From Bryobacteraceae bacterium (GTDB lineage Bacteria; Acidobacteriota; Terriglobia; Bryobacterales; Bryobacteraceae): a stretch of DNA of 64,000 nucleotides. Of this stretch, positions 35,173-43,568 are shown piece by piece. Every line of letters begins with the position of its first letter. The first letter of the stretch is position 1. Both the position numbers and the translations under genes were made by a program. The stretch lies in contig JARKOC010000352.1 in assembly GCA_029975915.1 (NCBI GenBank), positions 62,001 through 126,000 of the forward strand. The letters run 5' to 3'. The notes below the pieces were generated by a model. That model worked only from the letters and a program-made list of their open reading frames with translations, did no database searches and had not been told where the DNA came from.

Positions 35173-35601
35173 TTAGCGGTTCAGCGCCACTTCAATGCGC
35201 TCAACCTTTCCGCGCCGGGCCTGGAATTCGATCTCCTTCTTCACAGGAACTCCCTTGCCCATTCCGTTCCCAGGAAGCCAGACCTCGGCAAGGTAATATG
35301 CGTTGTCAACCACATAGAAGACCAACTTCGGATCCTGAGCGACGTTGGGATTCCCGATCGGGTGGCCGAGGAAGGCATGTGCACGGCCCTCTTGGCGCAC
35401 GATCGTCATCAAGGGCATTCCATACCCGCTTTCGACCGTGTATGTGCCCGCCTCGAACTTAGCTCCGTTCAAGTCGAATGCAAACGGCACAGTGACCCGG
35501 ACTTTCGCCAAGTCGGATGCCGCCGCGCTTGAAGCCATCATGAGCGCGATCGCCGCCACAGGCAGCGCCGCCAAAACGAATCGTCGTGTCTTGTTCAGCA
35601 T
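35173..35601 (-). CDS. small secreted 'PFAF' protein, unknown function
   Basis: 142 residues: signal peptide (RRFVLAALPVAAIALMMASSAAA), then KVRVTVPFAFDLNGAKFEAG and TYTVESGYGMPLMTIVRQEG, all beta-strand in character. It is a paralogue of the next gene: VPFAFDLNGAKFEAGTYTVE lines up with IPFAFAIIGGKLMPAGRYTIE. Families of this kind are repeated many times in acidobacterial genomes; no function is established to my knowledge. ATG 35601 is chosen for the signal peptide. Confidence 0.75.
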   Translation of the reverse strand: MLNKTRRFVLAALPVAAIALMMASSAAASDLAKVRVTVPFAFDLNGAKFEAGTYTVESGYGMPLMTIVRQEGRAHAFLGHPIGNPNVAQDPKLVFYVVDNAYYLAEVWLPGNGMGKGVPVKKEIEFQARRGKVERIEVALNR

Positions 35602-35773
35602 GGTGTCAATAGCCTCTTCTGATCTATCCAGATCCGGTTTCTTCACTTCGTCTGTTGCGCCTGCTCTGTTGCCTTGCATCTGCGCGTTCCTGAAATGAAA
35701 TACGGACGGGAATGGAAAATAGTTCGTCTCGAACACCCGAATTTACAATTGCCACGGGATTATTCGCGCCATG

Positions 35774-36136
35774 TTATCGCCGTTGCATTCCCGTGGCGCG
35801 GTTTGGCGCGGAATAGCGCGCTGCCGCCAACCTGGGGACGCCGGCTGACCGGTCGAAGACCAGTTCGGGCGGCCACCCGGCAATCCTCTCCGGAGGACAA
35901 GGGAGCGTGGCCATCGCTGAAGATCCGTTCTCCCCCACGATTCGTAAGGTGGCGGCGCTTGCAGTCTGCTCAATGGTGTATCGCCCGGCGGGCATGAGCT
36001 TTCCACCAATAATGGCGAATGCAAACGGGATCTCGGCCTGAATCGATTGAGACATGGCGGCGGGAGCGGACACGGCCAGCGCCAGAGCGAGGGCAATGGC
36101 CGTGAGCGCACGAATCGCGATCAATTTCTTGCGCAT
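35774..36136 (-). CDS. small secreted 'PFAF' protein, paralogue of the preceding one
   Basis: 120 residues: signal peptide (ALTAIALALALAVSAPAAMS), then IQAEIPFAFAIIGGKLMPAG and RYTIEQTASAATLRIVG. AGGAGACG lies 7-12 bases before ATG 36136. It lacks the long C-terminal part of its paralogue, ending in a basic tail APNRATGMQRR. The 170 bases between the two genes have no other content that I can see. Secreted and probably beta-rich; function unknown. Confidence 0.72.
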   Translation of the reverse strand: MRKKLIAIRALTAIALALALAVSAPAAMSQSIQAEIPFAFAIIGGKLMPAGRYTIEQTASAATLRIVGENGSSAMATLPCPPERIAGWPPELVFDRSAGVPRLAAARYSAPNRATGMQRR

Positions 36137-36330
36137 AAATACGTCTCCTGGAAAACCTTGGGGATTGCCGCCTTTCACAACTTTTTCTGTTGTGCGCGTT
36201 CAATACGAGAAACGGACATAATTGTCCACTGTTTCAGAGATGAGTGTAAAACTGCCGGGCGCCCGCTACAGATGTTAACCCGATCCTGGAATCGTGTGAG
36301 GCCCGCGGGCATGCGAGGCGCATGGCACGG

Positions 36331-37449
36331 CTAGACGGCAAGAAGCACTTTCGTGAGCGCCTTCTGGAAAGCCGCCATCTCCTCTGGCGTCCCAACGGTT
36401 ACGCGCACATGATTCGGCATCGACGGCCAGGAACGGCCGACATAGACGCCCTCGCGCGCCAACGCCGCCGCCACTTCCCTGCCCGGCCGGCCCGCGTCAA
36501 ACAGCACTTTATTCGATACCGACGGGATGAAGCCAATCCCCTTGGACTTCAACCATGCGCAAAGGCTCTCGCGCGTCTTGCGGACGTATTCGCGGCGCTG
36601 CTCGACCAGTCCCTTGACGCCGAGGCTGACGCGGGCGCCCACCATTCCGGTCGTCGGGACAAAACCTGTGCCGTAGGGACGAATGCGGTTGAGCGTTTCA
36701 GGGCGGCCAAAGGCGAGGCCGGCGCGCAGGCCGGCCATGCCGTAGATCTTCGAGAAGGTGCGGAGGACGATGACGTCCTTGCTTGAATCGATGAGACCAA
36801 TGGCCGATGCCGCGCCCGCGAAGTGAATGTATGCCTCGTCGATCATTGCGCAACTGCCCGGGGCCATTTCCTTCACCAGGCGTTCGAGATAGGCCAGGGG
36901 CGTCAAGGTTCCGGTCGGATTGTTCGGCGTCGTGATGTAGAACAGCGCCGGTTTGCCGGCGGCGGCCGCCAGCATCGCAGGAACGTCGTGGGCGTAGTCG
37001 TCCTTGCGCAGCGCCACGCGGTGGATCGGCACGCCGAGAAACGCCGCCGCTCCCTCCGGCGATTCGTAGCCGGGGTTGCCCGTCACCAGCGGCAAGCCCT
37101 TGCCGCAATAGGCCAGCACGACCCGATGCAGCGGGTCGCTCGATCCGGCAAAAGCGGCGCAATGGCTGGCAGGGACGTTCTCCGATGCCGCGGCGGATTC
37201 GGAGAGCTTGAACGCCTCGCCGAAAAGGTATCGCCCGCCGTTGGCGGCGGTCGCCTTGACGGCCTCCAGGGCCTCCGAACAGGGTCCAAGCGGGAATTCG
37301 TTGGCGTTGATCATCACCGCGCCCTCGGCGGCGCCAGGGATGTAACTGTTCTGCGCGAGCGTGGCTTCATTGAAAAACGCCGCCCCGCCGATCACAGTGA
37401 GGAATGCCCGCCTCCGGCTGACTATCGAAACACTTTCATGCGATCCCAT
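36331..37449 (-). CDS. Tat-exported class I/II aminotransferase (HisC/CobD-like)
   Basis: 372 residues. A twin-arginine signal (SRRRAFLTVIGGAAFFNEA) precedes a fold-type I PLP enzyme: FITTPNNPTG-type loop (YITTPNNPTGTLTP), CAMIDEAYIHF, and the PLP lysine in LRTFSKIYGMAGLRAG, all intact. The closest well-known relatives are histidinol-phosphate aminotransferases. Aminotransferases are normally cytoplasmic, so the export signal is unusual; Tat export would allow folding with PLP first. ATG 37449 lies inside the end of the creatininase gene (28-base overlap), so translation is coupled. Confidence 0.85.
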   Translation of the reverse strand: MGSHESVSIVSRRRAFLTVIGGAAFFNEATLAQNSYIPGAAEGAVMINANEFPLGPCSEALEAVKATAANGGRYLFGEAFKLSESAAASENVPASHCAAFAGSSDPLHRVVLAYCGKGLPLVTGNPGYESPEGAAAFLGVPIHRVALRKDDYAHDVPAMLAAAAGKPALFYITTPNNPTGTLTPLAYLERLVKEMAPGSCAMIDEAYIHFAGAASAIGLIDSSKDVIVLRTFSKIYGMAGLRAGLAFGRPETLNRIRPYGTGFVPTTGMVGARVSLGVKGLVEQRREYVRKTRESLCAWLKSKGIGFIPSVSNKVLFDAGRPGREVAAALAREGVYVGRSWPSMPNHVRVTVGTPEEMAAFQKALTKVLLAV

Positions 37450-38228
37450 CGCCCGATGATCTCCTTCACATGCCCGGACATCTTCTCAACGACGGCGTTG
37501 AAATACTCCTTGGCCTTTGCGTCATCATAGCGGACCGAGCCCTGCCCTGGTTGGTAGAGGATGATCGGGGCCGGATGCGGGAACGCCGCCCACGTCCCGG
37601 CCGCCTGGCGAGGCATCTCCAGATGCTTGGGATCCAGTTCCTTCCTGACGACGGACCGATCGATGGCCTGATTGAACGCCGTCTCGTTCCATCCGGCATG
37701 GCCGCCATCCTCACCAAAAACCTTCAGAGTGACATCGGAACAGATCGCCCACCAATTGGTCACCATCGTCCTGACGCGCATCTCCCGCCCGATGTTCTCA
37801 GCGATCTCGCTCAGAATCGCCGACTGAGGCCCGCCATGGCCGTTCACCACGATGATGTTGCGGAACCTCTGGCGCGCAAGCCCTTTGAAGACATCCGTGA
37901 CATAGGCGCGATAAGAGTCCACTGAGACCTGAAAGGTGCCGGGATAGCCATCCAACGGCCCTGTGACGCCATAGGGGATCAGCGGCGCCACCAGCGCGTT
38001 CACCTTTGGGGCCATGGCCCTGGCCAAGGCCAGGGGCGCGGTGTTGTCGGCGCCGTTGTGGATGACGCCATGGGCTTCAACCGTGCCCGTGGGCAACAGG
38101 ACGGTCTCGATCTTCGACGGGACCAGGCTGCTGAACTCGCTCCAATGGAGATCGCTCATCTCCCAAGTCCGCGGAGCCTGGGCGGATAGGCAAGCCGCAA
38201 ACATTAAGCCGGCAATCAGGGTCTTCAT
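37422..38228 (-). CDS. exported creatininase-family amidohydrolase
   Basis: 268 residues. A signal peptide (MKTLIAGLMFAACLSAQ) is followed by the creatininase fold: TVLLPTGTVEAHG, NGADNTAPLALARAM, NIIVVNGHGGPQSAI and EDGGHAGWNETA give the metal-binding Glu, His and Asp residues. Family members open cyclic amides or act in cofactor synthesis (e.g. MftE); exported forms of unknown substrate are frequent in Acidobacteriota. The ATG directly follows a 16-base palindrome (38229-38244), with no Shine-Dalgarno sequence visible. It is coupled to the Tat-exported aminotransferase. Confidence 0.87.
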   Translation of the reverse strand: MKTLIAGLMFAACLSAQAPRTWEMSDLHWSEFSSLVPSKIETVLLPTGTVEAHGVIHNGADNTAPLALARAMAPKVNALVAPLIPYGVTGPLDGYPGTFQVSVDSYRAYVTDVFKGLARQRFRNIIVVNGHGGPQSAILSEIAENIGREMRVRTMVTNWWAICSDVTLKVFGEDGGHAGWNETAFNQAIDRSVVRKELDPKHLEMPRQAAGTWAAFPHPAPIILYQPGQGSVRYDDAKAKEYFNAVVEKMSGHVKEIIGRWDRMKVFR

Positions 38229-38244
38229 GCTGTATTTGTACAGC
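38229..38244 (-). promoter_or_regulatory. 16-bp palindrome abutting the creatininase start codon
   Basis: GCTGTA-TTTG-TACAGC: six-base arms and a 4-base centre, ending one base before the ATG at 38228 on the minus strand. The place usually taken by a ribosome site is occupied by the palindrome, so it may be an operator or hairpin that controls translation. Confidence 0.4.
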
Positions 38245-38249
38245 GTTTC

Positions 38250-38294
38250 CTATTCCCCCTGCCAGCGGACCTTCGGTTTGCGTGCCGCCTTCAC
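38250..38294 (-). pseudogene. second copy of the gcvPB 3' end
   Basis: Bases 38254-38294 are identical to 38362-38402 (41 of 41) at an offset of 108 bases. Read on the minus strand the copy encodes VKAARKPKVRWQGE and a stop, the same C-terminus as gcvPB, but with GAA-TAG in place of GAG-TAA. It carries no start and is only a gene tail. It is separated from the true gcvPB end by the double-hairpin element at 38307-38348. Confidence 0.85.
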
Positions 38295-38306
38295 CTTCCG
38301 CTTTGT

Positions 38307-38348
38307 GGCGCAGGCTTTAGCCTGCCGTCTCGACTCTCGTGTCGAGAC
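38307..38348. repeat. palindromic double-hairpin element, copy 1
   Basis: Hairpin one GCAGGC-TTTA-GCCTGC at 38310-38325, hairpin two GTCTCGAC (38327-38334) with GTCGAGAC (38341-38348). Related elements lie at 44747-44789 (same orientation) and 51091-51134 (inverted). The second hairpin matches copy 2 at 18 of 22 bases. Size, palindromy and position after stop codons resemble REP elements; no REP-associated transposase gene is in the window. Confidence 0.8.
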
Positions 38349-38357
38349 ATCTTCCCC

Positions 38358-39845
38358 TTACTCCCCCTGCCAGCGGACCTTCGGTTTGCGTGCCGCCTTC
38401 ACTTCATCCACCCTCGGCGTCCGCGTATTATGCGGCGCCTTCAGGACCAGCTCAGGATTGGTCTCGATCTCATCGGCAATCGCCAGCATCGCATCGCAGA
38501 AGGCGTCGAGTTCCTGTTTCGGCTCGGTCTCGGTCGGTTCGATCATCATCGACCCATGCACGATCAGCGGGAAACTCACCGTATAAGGGTGGAATCCGTA
38601 ATCGATCAATCTCTTGCCGATGTCGCCGGTATGAACGCCGCGTTCGGCCTGCAGCGCATCTGAAAAGACGCACTCGTGCATGGATGGCGCGTCATAGGCG
38701 ATCTTGAACCGGTCCTTCAGCCGGGCGCGGATGTAGTTGGCATTCAACAATGCGTCGATGGTGGCATTGCGCAGCCCCTCGCCGCCCAGCGCCATGATGT
38801 AGGCCAGCGCGCGAACCAGCACGCCAAAGTTGCCGTAATACGCCCGCACGCGGCCGATCGATTGCGGCAGGTCGTAATCCCACGTCCAGGAGCCGTTGGC
38901 CAGCTTCACGCGCGGCGTGGGCAGGAATGGTTCCAGATGCGAGCGGACACCCACCGCGCCGGCTCCCGGACCGCCTCCGCCATGGGGCGTCGAAAACGTC
39001 TTGTGCAGGTTCGAGTGCATCACGTCCACGCCGAAATCGCCCGGTCGCGCGATGCCCATCAGGGCGTTAAGATTTGCCCCGTCCATGTAGACCTGCGCGC
39101 CCTTCTCATGCAGCATGCCGCAGATCCTGACGATGTCCTGCTCGAAGACGCCGACCGTGTTCGGATTGGTCACCATCAGCGCCGCGACATCCTCGTCCAG
39201 CGCTTCTCGCAGCGCGTCGACATCGATCATGCCGCGCTCATTCGACTTGATGTTGGCGACTTCATAGCCGGCGATGATCGCCGTTGCCGGGTTGGTCCCA
39301 TGCGCCGAATCCGGCACCAGCACCTTCCTGCGCGGATTGCCCTTGGACTCGTGATATGCCCGCACCAGCATGATGCCGGTGAACTCGCCATGCGCGCCTG
39401 CCGCCGGCTGCAGCGTGACCGCGTCCATTCCAAAGACCTCTGCCAGCGAGCATTCCAGAGCGGCGACGATCTCCATCGCCCCCTGCGACAGCGCCTCCGG
39501 CTGATACGGGTGCGCCCACGCCAGCCCTTCGGTCCGCGCCACGGCTTCATTGATCCGAGGGTTGTACTTCATCGTGCACGAACCGAGCGGGAACAGCCCC
39601 AGATCGATACCGTAGTTCCATGTCGACAGCCGCGTGAAGTGCCGGACCACTTCAACTTCGCTGACTTCCGGAAAATCCTTGATCTCGGCGCGCGTATTGC
39701 CTTCGCCAAGCGTCACCGCCGCGTCCACCTCGGGCACGTCGAGCGGCGGCAACTGGTAGCCGCGCTTGCCTGGCGTCGAGAGCTCGAACAGCAGTTTCTC
39801 GTTCTGAGAGATGTTGGGGCGGGTCTTGCCAGTAGTCGCGGGCAT
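38358..39845 (-). CDS. gcvPB: glycine dehydrogenase (decarboxylating) subunit 2
   Basis: 495 residues, the PLP-binding half of split P-protein. SNLHKTFSTPHGGGGPG holds the PLP lysine, with the glycine-rich loop after it; LVPDSAHGTNPATAIIAGY and YMDGANLNALMGI are also family blocks. With GcvPA it decarboxylates glycine and loads the aminomethyl group on lipoyl-GcvH. ATG 39845 shares one base with the gcvPA stop (TAATG). Its 3' end is duplicated downstream (38250-38294). Confidence 0.96.
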   Translation of the reverse strand: MPATTGKTRPNISQNEKLLFELSTPGKRGYQLPPLDVPEVDAAVTLGEGNTRAEIKDFPEVSEVEVVRHFTRLSTWNYGIDLGLFPLGSCTMKYNPRINEAVARTEGLAWAHPYQPEALSQGAMEIVAALECSLAEVFGMDAVTLQPAAGAHGEFTGIMLVRAYHESKGNPRRKVLVPDSAHGTNPATAIIAGYEVANIKSNERGMIDVDALREALDEDVAALMVTNPNTVGVFEQDIVRICGMLHEKGAQVYMDGANLNALMGIARPGDFGVDVMHSNLHKTFSTPHGGGGPGAGAVGVRSHLEPFLPTPRVKLANGSWTWDYDLPQSIGRVRAYYGNFGVLVRALAYIMALGGEGLRNATIDALLNANYIRARLKDRFKIAYDAPSMHECVFSDALQAERGVHTGDIGKRLIDYGFHPYTVSFPLIVHGSMMIEPTETEPKQELDAFCDAMLAIADEIETNPELVLKAPHNTRTPRVDEVKAARKPKVRWQGE

Positions 39846-41152
39846 TAGCGGAGTGCCTCCTTCACGGCATCCATATCGGACTTCTTCGACATCTCAGTCG
39901 CGCACAGCAGCATGCAATCGGACAACTCCGGGTAGAAGCGGCCCAGCGCCAGTCCGCCGATGATCTTCTTGTCGAGCAGCGCCTTGTTCACCGCCTCGGG
40001 CGAGTCCGTCTTCACCACGAATTCGTTAAAGAACGGCGCCGTGAACCGCCGGTCAAGCCCCGCGGCGAGATACTGCGCCTTCGAATGGTTCTGCACGGCC
40101 AGTTCCCTCAACCCCTGCTTGCCGTAGACCGACATGAACACCGTCGCCATCAGAGCGATGAGCGCCTGGTTGGTGCAGATGTTCGACGTCGCTTTCTCGC
40201 GCCGGATATGCTGTTCGCGCGTGGAGAGCGTCAAGCAGAACGCCCTGTTGCCGTCGGCGTCCACCGTCTCGCCCACCAACCGGCCTGGAATCTGCCGCAT
40301 GTACTTTTCCTTCGTCGCGATGATGCCCGCGTACGGCCCGCCATAGGAAGGCGAAATCGCGAATGACTGCAACTCGCCCGCCACAATGTCGGCGCACGCC
40401 GGCGGCGCCAGCAAGCCCAGCGAGACCGCCTCGGTGAACACGTCAACCAGAAGCGCCCCATGCTTGTGGGCGAGCTCGGCGGCGGCCTGAAGGTTCTCAA
40501 TCGCCCCGAAAAAATTGGGCGATTGGACAATTACGCACGCCGTCTTGTCATCGATCACCGATTCCAGTTGCGCCAGATCGATCTGCCCCGTCCCGGCATC
40601 GTAGCCGAAGGTCTCCACCTTCACCCGCGCATTGCGAGCTTGCGTGTCGAGCACCTCGCGGTACTCCGGATGGACGCTCGATGCCACCAGGCAGCGGTCG
40701 CGGCCGGTGATGCGCATAGCCATCAGCGCGGCTTCGGGCACGGCGGTGGAACCGTCGTACATCGAAGCGTTTGCCACTTCCATGCCGGTCAACTGGCTCA
40801 CCATCGTCTGGAATTCGAAGATCGTGGTCAGCGTGCCTTGGGCCATCTCAGCCTGGTAAGGCGTGTAAGACGTCAGGAACTCGCCGCGCGAAACGACAAC
40901 ATCGCACATCACCGGACGGTAATGCCGGTAAACGCCCGCGCCGAGAAACGACGCATACTCCGCGCCGCACTCCCCGCCGCGCTGCTTGAAGTACTCCACG
41001 ATCTCGTACTCCGAGATGCCCGGCTTCAGCGCCAGCGGCCGCTTGAGGAGCGCCTCGGCGGGCAAATGGCTGTAGAGCTGATCGAGTGATTGGAGACCGC
41101 AGGCTGCCAACATCTCCGCACGGTCCTGATCTGAATTAGGAAGGTAACGCAA
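39845..41152 (-). CDS. gcvPA: glycine dehydrogenase (decarboxylating) subunit 1
   Basis: 435 residues, the other half of split P-protein: MRYLPNSDQDRAEMLAACG at the N-terminus, FLGAGVYRHYRPVMCDV, TPYQAEMAQGTLTTIFEFQT, and IVQSPNFFGAIE. The start codon is TTG 41152, fixed by the conserved N-terminus. It acts as a heterotetramer with GcvPB in the cytoplasm. It follows the unknown gene 41202-41831 after 49 bases. Confidence 0.95.
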   Translation of the reverse strand: MRYLPNSDQDRAEMLAACGLQSLDQLYSHLPAEALLKRPLALKPGISEYEIVEYFKQRGGECGAEYASFLGAGVYRHYRPVMCDVVVSRGEFLTSYTPYQAEMAQGTLTTIFEFQTMVSQLTGMEVANASMYDGSTAVPEAALMAMRITGRDRCLVASSVHPEYREVLDTQARNARVKVETFGYDAGTGQIDLAQLESVIDDKTACVIVQSPNFFGAIENLQAAAELAHKHGALLVDVFTEAVSLGLLAPPACADIVAGELQSFAISPSYGGPYAGIIATKEKYMRQIPGRLVGETVDADGNRAFCLTLSTREQHIRREKATSNICTNQALIALMATVFMSVYGKQGLRELAVQNHSKAQYLAAGLDRRFTAPFFNEFVVKTDSPEAVNKALLDKKIIGGLALGRFYPELSDCMLLCATEMSKKSDMDAVKEALR

Positions 41153-41201
41153 GGCTGCTATGAACTCCCGAAGTTACTAGTGTATCGAACAGGCCCGATT
41201 G

Positions 41202-41831
41202 TCATTCTGGCTTGGGTTGGAACCGTGGGTCCTGAAGCTTGCCGATTTCCGCGAATGCACCTCTATCCCACAGTACCCACCCCGTCGTCCTGGTATCGAG
41301 CCTCACCTGAACCCAGCGGATCGCCTCCGGCTGCTCGACATAGGTCGCAGCGCAATTCCAGCCCTGGCACCCAGCCCCGTCCAACCATCTGGCAAACGAG
41401 ATGTCGAAATCTGCGTAAATGCGCCCTTTGAACCACACCCTGCTGAATCCTTCGTTCACAAACCCATATGTCAGGATTGTGTCGCCGCGCTTCAACCCGT
41501 GCCTCGCAAGGTCACGATCCATTCGAATGACGCCGGGCCTGGTTGTGACAACAACGCTGGATTCGGCGACAAACGTCTCGCCGGGCGCGAGCCGCGACAC
41601 CACCTTCCGCCCCATCTTCCACGTGTCATAAACTGAGGCGTTGATGAGCGCTTTCCACCGGCCGTATTGATGCCCTTCGCCGAGGCTCGCGCCGGCCTCG
41701 ACATGCGGGAGTGCCGGGGCGCTCGCCACGCGCATCGCCGTTGACTGGTCGGCGAAGGCGCCGCTGGCAAGGAAGCAGATTGCAAACCATCCAACCGGCA
41801 CGGCCTTCAGGGTAGTCAGGACGCGCGCCAT
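41202..41831 (-). CDS. secreted protein of unknown function inside the gcv operon
   Basis: 209 residues: signal peptide (TLKAVPVGWFAICFLASGAFA), then a beta-rich region (WKMGRKVVSRLAPGETFVAES, RHGLKRGDTILTYGFVNEG) and a C-terminal SH3-like segment (IRWVQVRLDTRTTGWVLWDR). Two cysteines (CQGWNC) may form a disulphide. GGAGG lies 9 bases before ATG 41831. Nothing in it relates to glycine cleavage, yet it sits on the same strand between gcvH and gcvPA with 116- and 49-base gaps. No homologous family is recognised. Confidence 0.7.
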   Translation of the reverse strand: MARVLTTLKAVPVGWFAICFLASGAFADQSTAMRVASAPALPHVEAGASLGEGHQYGRWKALINASVYDTWKMGRKVVSRLAPGETFVAESSVVVTTRPGVIRMDRDLARHGLKRGDTILTYGFVNEGFSRVWFKGRIYADFDISFARWLDGAGCQGWNCAATYVEQPEAIRWVQVRLDTRTTGWVLWDRGAFAEIGKLQDPRFQPKPE

Positions 41832-41947
41832 CGTGCGTATCCTCCTTTCCGTTGCCGGCCAGCCATTGGATGCCACCATCGAAACGCCCGGCCGTTGCCG
41901 GACCGGGCGCGCCTCTCATAATCAAATGAAATGAATACCGGACTCGG

Positions 41948-42331
41948 TTAGTCTTCGATGTATTTCACATAGTCGTCGCGGCTGAGCAAGGTCTCGATCT
42001 CGCCCATGTCGGATAACTTGACCTTCACCAGCCAGGCCGCGCCATGCGGATCTTCGTTCAGCTTTTCCGGCGCGTCGGCCAGATCGCCATTGATCTCGAC
42101 GACCTCGCCGGAGACGGGTGCAAAGATATCTGAGACGGCCTTGACGCTTTCCACCGAACCGAAGCTCTTGCCGGATTCAATCTTTGTTCCGGCGCGAGGC
42201 AGATCGACGTAGACAATATCTCCAAGTTCCTTCTGAGCGTGGAAGGTGATGCCGACTGTGCCTGTGTCGCCGTCCACGGCAACCCACTCATGCTCTTTGG
42301 TGTAACGGTAGGATTCTGGATAGTTGCTCAT
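41948..42331 (-). CDS. gcvH: glycine cleavage system H protein
   Basis: 127 residues. KEHEWVAVDGDTGTVGITFH, then GSVESVKAVSDIFAPVSGE with the lipoyl lysine (VKAVSD) intact, then NEDPHGAAWLVKVKLSD. It shuttles the aminomethyl and dihydrolipoyl groups between GcvP, GcvT and lipoamide dehydrogenase. ATG 42331 overlaps the gcvT stop (ATGA). It provides the reference for judging the degenerate GcvH-like protein at 1171-1830. Confidence 0.97.
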   Translation of the reverse strand: MSNYPESYRYTKEHEWVAVDGDTGTVGITFHAQKELGDIVYVDLPRAGTKIESGKSFGSVESVKAVSDIFAPVSGEVVEINGDLADAPEKLNEDPHGAAWLVKVKLSDMGEIETLLSRDDYVKYIED

Positions 42332-43431
42332 TTTGCTCGCTTATAAAAGGGGGTTGGGATGGTCACCGCCTCGACAGGCTGCTCGCGGACGACGATTTCA
42401 ATCGTCACGCCCGGTTGCGCTTTTTCGACAGGGAGGTAACCGAATCCGATGTTTTTGCCGAGCGTGGGGGAGGGTCCGCCGGATGTCACCCACCCGGCCG
42501 CCACGCCGTCCACGCGAATCTCATATCCATCGCGGCCGATGCCCCGGCCGCGCATTTCAAATCCAACCAGCTTCCGGCGGACGCCTTCGGCTTTTTGCTT
42601 CGCCAGTACATCCGAACCAAGGAAAGCGCCTTTGGCTGGCTTCACAATCCAGCCCAGGCCGGCCTCATACGGGGTGATCGAGGCGTCAATCTCATGCCCG
42701 TAGAGCGCCATGCCCGCTTCCAGCCGTAGCGTGTTGCGCGCGCCCAGCCCGCAGGGTTTCAATCCAAACTCCGCGCCCGCCGCCATCAACTCCTTCCAGC
42801 GCGCCTCGGCCTGCTCCGGGGCGACATAAATCTCAAATCCGTCCTCGCCGGTGTATCCGGTGCGGGCGATCCGCGCGGGCTCGCCCGACACTTCGCCGTC
42901 GGTGAACCAGTAATACCTGATTGCAGCCAGATCGCTACGGGTCAGTCTCTGGAGGACGTCGATCGCTTTCGGGCCTTGAATGGCGATCTGGGCATACTGC
43001 GGACCCTGGTTCACGGCCTCGCAGTCGAAGCCCTTCTCTTTTCGCCAATGATCGATGTGCGCGTAGTCCTTGTCCTGGTTCGATGCGTTGACACAAAGGA
43101 AGTACTCGGTGTCAGACACCTTGTGAACCAGGATGTCGTCCACGAAGCAGCCGGTCTCATACATCAGCCCCGAGTAGTGGACCTGGCCCACCGCCAGCTT
43201 CGATGCGTCGTTGGTCGTGACGAAGTTCACCAGATCCAGCGCCTGCGGTCCCCGGATCGAGATCTCCCCCATGTGCGAGACATCGAACAGCCCCGCGGCC
43301 GTGCGGACCGTATTGTGTTCGTCAATAATGCCGGTGTACTGGACGGGCATGTCCCACCCGCCGAAGTCCACCATCTTGGCCCCCAACGCCCGGTGTACGG
43401 CATTGAGTGGTGTCTTTAGTAGTTTGCTCAT
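42328..43431 (-). CDS. gcvT: aminomethyltransferase (glycine cleavage T protein)
   Basis: 367 residues: FGGWDMPVQYTGIIDEHNTVR, GLFDVSHMGEISIRGP, TGYTGEDGFEIYV, GLGARNTLRLEAGMALYG and FGYLPVEKAQPGV are the T-protein blocks. It moves the methylene group to tetrahydrofolate and releases ammonia. ATG 43431 is chosen since residues upstream to 43473 are not conserved. First gene of the operon; I do not see a glycine riboswitch in the 137 bases before it. Confidence 0.96.
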   Translation of the reverse strand: MSKLLKTPLNAVHRALGAKMVDFGGWDMPVQYTGIIDEHNTVRTAAGLFDVSHMGEISIRGPQALDLVNFVTTNDASKLAVGQVHYSGLMYETGCFVDDILVHKVSDTEYFLCVNASNQDKDYAHIDHWRKEKGFDCEAVNQGPQYAQIAIQGPKAIDVLQRLTRSDLAAIRYYWFTDGEVSGEPARIARTGYTGEDGFEIYVAPEQAEARWKELMAAGAEFGLKPCGLGARNTLRLEAGMALYGHEIDASITPYEAGLGWIVKPAKGAFLGSDVLAKQKAEGVRRKLVGFEMRGRGIGRDGYEIRVDGVAAGWVTSGGPSPTLGKNIGFGYLPVEKAQPGVTIEIVVREQPVEAVTIPTPFYKRAK

Positions 43432-43534
43432 AGCAATGCGCGGTAGCGCAAAATCACCATAACACAGACGCACTCATGCCATACCATAATGTGGCCTCGC
43501 AAGACGAACGTACCTCGAACTCACGCAGAGACGT

Positions 43535-43547
43535 GTCCGGGTCTCAT
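43535..43547. repeat. left 13-bp direct repeat flanking the mrr gene
   Basis: GTCCGGGTCTCAT here and again at 44538-44550, in the same orientation, 1,003 bases apart. The pair brackets the mrr gene (43569-44471) closely on both sides and nothing else, as expected of an inserted cassette or target duplication. Confidence 0.6.
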
Positions 43548-43568
43548 CGCGAGCATCAGCGAGCTGGC

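Noticed and set aside
38229..38244. LexA box at the palindrome GCTGTA-TTTG-TACAGC
   Set aside because: The CTGT and ACAG half-sites are separated by 6 bases rather than the 8 of the common LexA box, and the gene is not a DNA-damage function.
38676..39848. 390-codon plus-strand open frame in gcvPB
   Set aside because: Antisense to a complete P-protein subunit.
43432..43568. Glycine riboswitch upstream of gcvT
   Set aside because: The 137 bases show no paired tandem aptamer pattern that I can recognise.
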